Below are positions 5,592-7,516 of a DNA stretch of 7,516 bases, piece after piece. Origin of the DNA: an uncultured Peptococcaceae bacterium (GTDB lineage Bacteria > Bacillota > Dehalobacteriia > UBA7702). The notes under the pieces were generated by a model, which was not told the DNA's origin, ran no database searches, and saw nothing but the letters and a program-made list of their open reading frames with translations. The stretch lies in contig CALFRX010000117.1 in assembly GCA_937919295.1 (NCBI GenBank), positions 1 to 7,516 on the forward strand. Direction: 5' to 3'. Each line of letters opens with the position of its first letter. Positions within the stretch are counted from its first letter, which is position 1. The position numbers and the translations under genes are program-made.

Positions 5592-5976
5592 GTGTGTGAA
5601 TAACCGCGTCTTGCGGTATTTTAGGCTATGCATAAAGTTTGCCCCGGGCCTTTGTCCACAAAGACGAAGCACTTGCGGGCTGTCGCAGCTTTGTGAAATT
5701 TCCGGCAGTGTATGATGAAAAATCGGTTTTTGATTTTCGATTGGGAACTTGCTTTTTGCGGGGTTTTCTATGTGTCAACCCCTTTTCGATAAAATAGAAA
5801 GAATTCCCCAAAACGTATCGGTATTTATTGCTATAGAATTTAGAAATATTTTTAAAAAATTTAAAATAATAAATAATTGAAGAAAAAATACGGATATAAA
5901 ATATAAGGGTATAATATCCGCAAAATGTTGGTTTATGAAAAAAGCTATTTAAGAAATGAAGGACAACCGAAATGTG
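5592..5976. other. Gene-poor, partly very AT-rich intergenic tract
   Basis: No supported gene. It contains a short hairpin ACCGC-GTCTT-GCGGT (5603-5617), a possible weak terminator GGGGTT (5760-5765) with AACCCC (5777-5782) followed by TTTT, and a stretch at 5821-5880 with only 6 G/C in 60 bases. The inverted repeat CGGATAT (5891-5897) with ATATCCG (5914-5920) encloses a TATAAT-like box at 5910-5915 that may once have been the promoter of the broken gene that follows. Confidence 0.55.
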
Positions 5977-6294
5977 ATGAAAATAAGAGAGTAACAAAGA
6001 AAATTTGATTAAAACAATGGCCGCACTGTTTTTTGTCATGTTGATCGTATTGTCGCTCTGTACGTATTTCTGCAAGCTGCCTTTAAGGCAAAGCAGAAGC
6101 ATGGGGTTGAAGAGTTTGCAGCGTATAACAGCGAAATGGTCATGAGTTATTTGGAAAAGGCGGATAGCCTTTTCGGATCATTAGTAAATAACGTGGCAAA
6201 GGGCAGAGGTTTCACCGTGATAGACCAATCGACTTATTGTGCTTCATTGGACAATGTTTCGGTCGATAAAATAGCTTCTCATCCTCTCAGGTAA
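5977..6294 (+). pseudogene. Frameshifted remnant of a membrane-anchored protein
   Basis: A coding signal switches frame twice. ATG at 5977 gives MKIRE and stops; the next frame (from 5987) reads ESNKENLIKTMAALFFVMLI and on into hydrophobic VLSL; near 6058-6070 the signal returns to the first frame as YVFLQAAFKAKQKHG and continues EEFAAYNSEMVMSYLEKADS to a TAA at 6292. Joined, it is a short cytoplasmic start, one membrane helix and ~75 residues of polar, helix-prone domain. The two shifts cancel each other. The plan resembles the N-terminus of a membrane sensor (kinase, chemoreceptor or cyclase), but no signalling domain follows, so it is also truncated. Family unknown. Sequencing error could explain the shifts but not the truncation. 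Confidence 0.5.
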
Positions 6295-6350
6295 TACAGC
6301 GCCAGGTTTTCCATTGTGTATCTTAGATATTTTTAAGCTGATCATGGCAA

Positions 6351-6399
6351 GCGTATGAATTGAGATGGACCGTTGTCAATTCATGCGCTTTTCTTTTTT
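6351..6399 (+). terminator. Strong intrinsic terminator
   Basis: GCGTATGAATTGA (6351-6363) pairs with TCAATTCATGCGC (6376-6388) with one G-T wobble; flanking AA/TT extends it to 15 bp. A T-rich run with one C follows (6389-6399). It closes the transcription unit of the broken gene, so that unit was once functional. Confidence 0.92.
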
Positions 6400-6481
6400 G
6401 GCTTCGCCATTACTTTTTTAGTATGAAAACAGAGTTAAGGATGGTGTTTATTTCATGCTATAGCGAATGGAGGTGGCATTT

Positions 6482-7315
6482 ATGAAAAGGAAATGGCCTC
6501 GCTTTGTTTTTACAGTTTTTTTAATCAGCGCTTTTCTGATCGCTTTTGCCGATATGGCGGCGGGGATGATCGCCATGCAGCAGCCTACCGCTGCGGTGCG
6601 CGGCAATCAAGCCATCGCGATGGCGAAAAAAGACGCTGTTACGACAAAAGTTAAAGTTATGACCACCATGGCGACTGACGCAGTGAATGAGGCGGTAGTT
6701 CAAACCACAGCGTCCGAAACCACCGATTCGGCGGTGGTATCTGCGTCCCAAGAAACGCCGGCGGACGTAGAACAAACTTGTGTCAACCATACTTTCGGCT
6801 CCTGGCAAACGGTTACCGCGCCCACGCTCAATGATTGCGGTCTACGAAAGAGAACCTGTGCAGCCTGTGGTCATGAGGAAACGGAAGGGATTCCCCCATT
6901 GACCGCGGAAAACAATTCCGTATCCATTCCCAGCGCCAATATGGTTATTTCCTTTGCTTTGACGGAGTTGAACCAAATGAATGTTGACGCTTGCGGTGCT
7001 GTTTGTGATTTGAACTTTTTCAAAACATATTTTGGCACAGACGATATTATGGTATCCGGGCATCGATCCAATGCCATCGGAAAATTGTATCGCACCGCCG
7101 TTGGGGACGAAATCACTTTGAATTTGAACGGAAACCTGACCACCTATACGGTGATCATCAGCGAAGAAGCGACCATCACGGCGGACGGTAAAGACTATAT
7201 TGGCGTCAATACGGGTACGCGGTTTGTGACCACGTCCTATGACCGGCAATCATTGCGAATGTATACTTGTTATGGCGATGGCAGATGGATCGTCACCGCG
7301 TTGGAAAATGAATGA
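6482..7315 (+). CDS. Membrane-anchored sortase-like protein with Cys-pair HxFGxW domain
   Basis: 277 residues. Residues 1-~30: positive start KRKWPR and a hydrophobic segment, a signal peptide or anchor. About 35-98: low-complexity Ala/Thr/Val/Glu linker typical of cell-wall-spanning regions. About 100-141: a small domain with C100, H103 (NHTFGSW), C119 and CAACGHEE (C126/C129), a module common in Bacillota surface proteins. About 145-277: sortase-like domain with catalytic-type His194 in MVSGHRSN, Cys263 in MYTCYGDG and Arg268 in RWIV, and the conserved KLYRTAVGDEITLNL and TYTVI strands. Sortases cleave a sorting signal of surface proteins and join them to wall or pilus subunits. Odd points are the Cys to Arg distance of only 5 residues, an extra CxxxC (171-175), and the Cys module before the enzyme. 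The start at 6482 has GGAGGT 7 bases before it; ATG 6467 lies upstream of that site. No LPXTG-like substrate is in view. Confidence 0.85.
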   Translation: MKRKWPRFVFTVFLISAFLIAFADMAAGMIAMQQPTAAVRGNQAIAMAKKDAVTTKVKVMTTMATDAVNEAVVQTTASETTDSAVVSASQETPADVEQTCVNHTFGSWQTVTAPTLNDCGLRKRTCAACGHEETEGIPPLTAENNSVSIPSANMVISFALTELNQMNVDACGAVCDLNFFKTYFGTDDIMVSGHRSNAIGKLYRTAVGDEITLNLNGNLTTYTVIISEEATITADGKDYIGVNTGTRFVTTSYDRQSLRMYTCYGDGRWIVTALENE

Positions 7316-7363
7316 TACCGCTGTTTGTTGCGAAGCGGATGTCTTATCCTTGAAAATGTTGTC

Positions 7364-7423
7364 ACCTTGCCGAAGGTTAAACGTGCTGCCACGTTGTATA
7401 TAAATTCTGCGAGAGCAGCTCTC
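7364..7423. repeat. Three short perfect hairpins in tandem
   Basis: ACCTT-GCCG-AAGGT (7364-7377), AACGTG-CTGC-CACGTT (7380-7395) and GAGAG-CAG-CTCTC (7411-7423). None has a good T tract. They follow the sortase-like gene within 110 bases and may be part of its 3' untranslated region. Confidence 0.5.
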
Positions 7424-7476
7424 TTTGACAGCACAAGAGCCGTTCAGTAAAACTGAACGGCTCTCAGCTTGTCAAA
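7424..7476. repeat. Long two-part inverted repeat
   Basis: Core AGAGCCGTTCAGT (7436-7448) and ACTGAACGGCTCT (7452-7464) form a perfect 13-bp stem with an AAA loop. An outer stem TTTGACAGC (7424-7432) pairs with GCTTGTCAAA (7467-7476) with one bulge. No T tract follows on the plus strand. Confidence 0.75.
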
Positions 7477-7495
7477 AAAGTGGCCTCGCCACTTT
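7474..7495 (-). terminator. Probable minus-strand terminator for a gene beyond the right edge
   Basis: AAAGTGGC (7477-7484) and GCCACTTT (7488-7495) form an 8-bp stem with a 3-base loop. Read on the minus strand it is followed by T's (7479-7474), the form of an intrinsic terminator for a convergent gene lying past 7516. An outer repeat CAGCTTG (7465-7471) and CAAGCTG (7501-7507) encloses it. Confidence 0.6.
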
Positions 7496-7516
7496 CCCGC
7501 CAAGCTGATACGGTGA

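Noticed and set aside
5628..5696. 22-codon plus-strand frame starting MHKVCPG
   Set aside because: No adequate ribosome binding site, very short, no features supporting translation.
6028..6034. G-TTT-TTT as a programmed -1 frameshift site in the broken membrane gene
   Set aside because: Slipping there would replace the hydrophobic helix by a polar stretch; the coding signal changes frame about 30 bases later, where no slippery heptamer is seen.
5626..6102. Minus-strand open frame of 158 codons in the AT-rich region
   Set aside because: Composition is that of translated AT-rich DNA (Phe, Ile, Tyr, Lys runs), there is no ribosome binding site or domain, and it overlaps the plus-strand remnant.
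7424..7516. CRISPR array or tRNA
   Set aside because: The repeats are inverted rather than regularly spaced direct repeats, and no cloverleaf with anticodon and T-arm can be drawn.

Overview
The window looks like chromosomal DNA of a Bacillota (Firmicutes) bacterium, in Clostridia or a related class such as Negativicutes; this is an inference from gene content, not an identification. Supporting signs are strong Shine-Dalgarno sites, consensus sigma-A type promoters, many intrinsic terminators, a TipAL-type MerR regulator, a small FeoB-associated-like Cys-rich membrane protein and a membrane-anchored sortase-like protein.

Layout. (1) 1-447: 3' end of a 1-Cys/Prx6-type peroxiredoxin gene, closed by a strong terminator at 491-546. 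(2) 704-1867: a DapL-like class I/II aminotransferase with its own promoter. (3) 1932-2675: a MerR/TipAL-type drug-sensing regulator behind a 19-bp-spacer MerR promoter. It carries an in-frame internal start with a near-perfect ribosome binding site (2252-2267), which should yield the ligand-binding domain alone, as in Streptomyces TipAS. (4) 2741-3442: a Cys-rich DUF5714-like protein behind an extended -10 promoter and a 17-bp palindrome. (5) 3692-4165, minus strand: YbaK-type aminoacyl-tRNA deacylase with a perfect consensus promoter; a probably bidirectional terminator (3643-3676) separates it from gene 4. (6) 4328-5005: an OmpR/PhoB-type response regulator without a neighbouring kinase, with promoter spacing that suggests a leaderless mRNA.

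Region 5006-6466 is gene-poor and looks eroded. It holds a decayed reading frame (5022-5366) whose end overlaps by ATGA the start of a 61-residue Cys-rich membrane protein (5363-5548), a terminator, a very AT-rich stretch, and the remains of a membrane-anchored protein broken by two frameshifts (5977-6294), ended by a strong terminator (6351-6399). The last intact gene (6482-7315) encodes a secreted or anchored protein with a Cys-pair HxFGxW domain followed by a sortase-like domain. The final 200 bases are a run of hairpins, probably including a minus-strand terminator for a gene beyond the right edge.

The intact genes look like independent units rather than one pathway: each has its own promoter or terminator. 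The shared themes are stress and environmental sensing (peroxiredoxin, TipAL-type regulator, response regulator) and the cell envelope. I see no complete novel multi-gene system. The points most worth following are the dual-product TipA-like gene, the palindromic operator before the DUF5714-like gene, the unusual sortase, and the eroded region.
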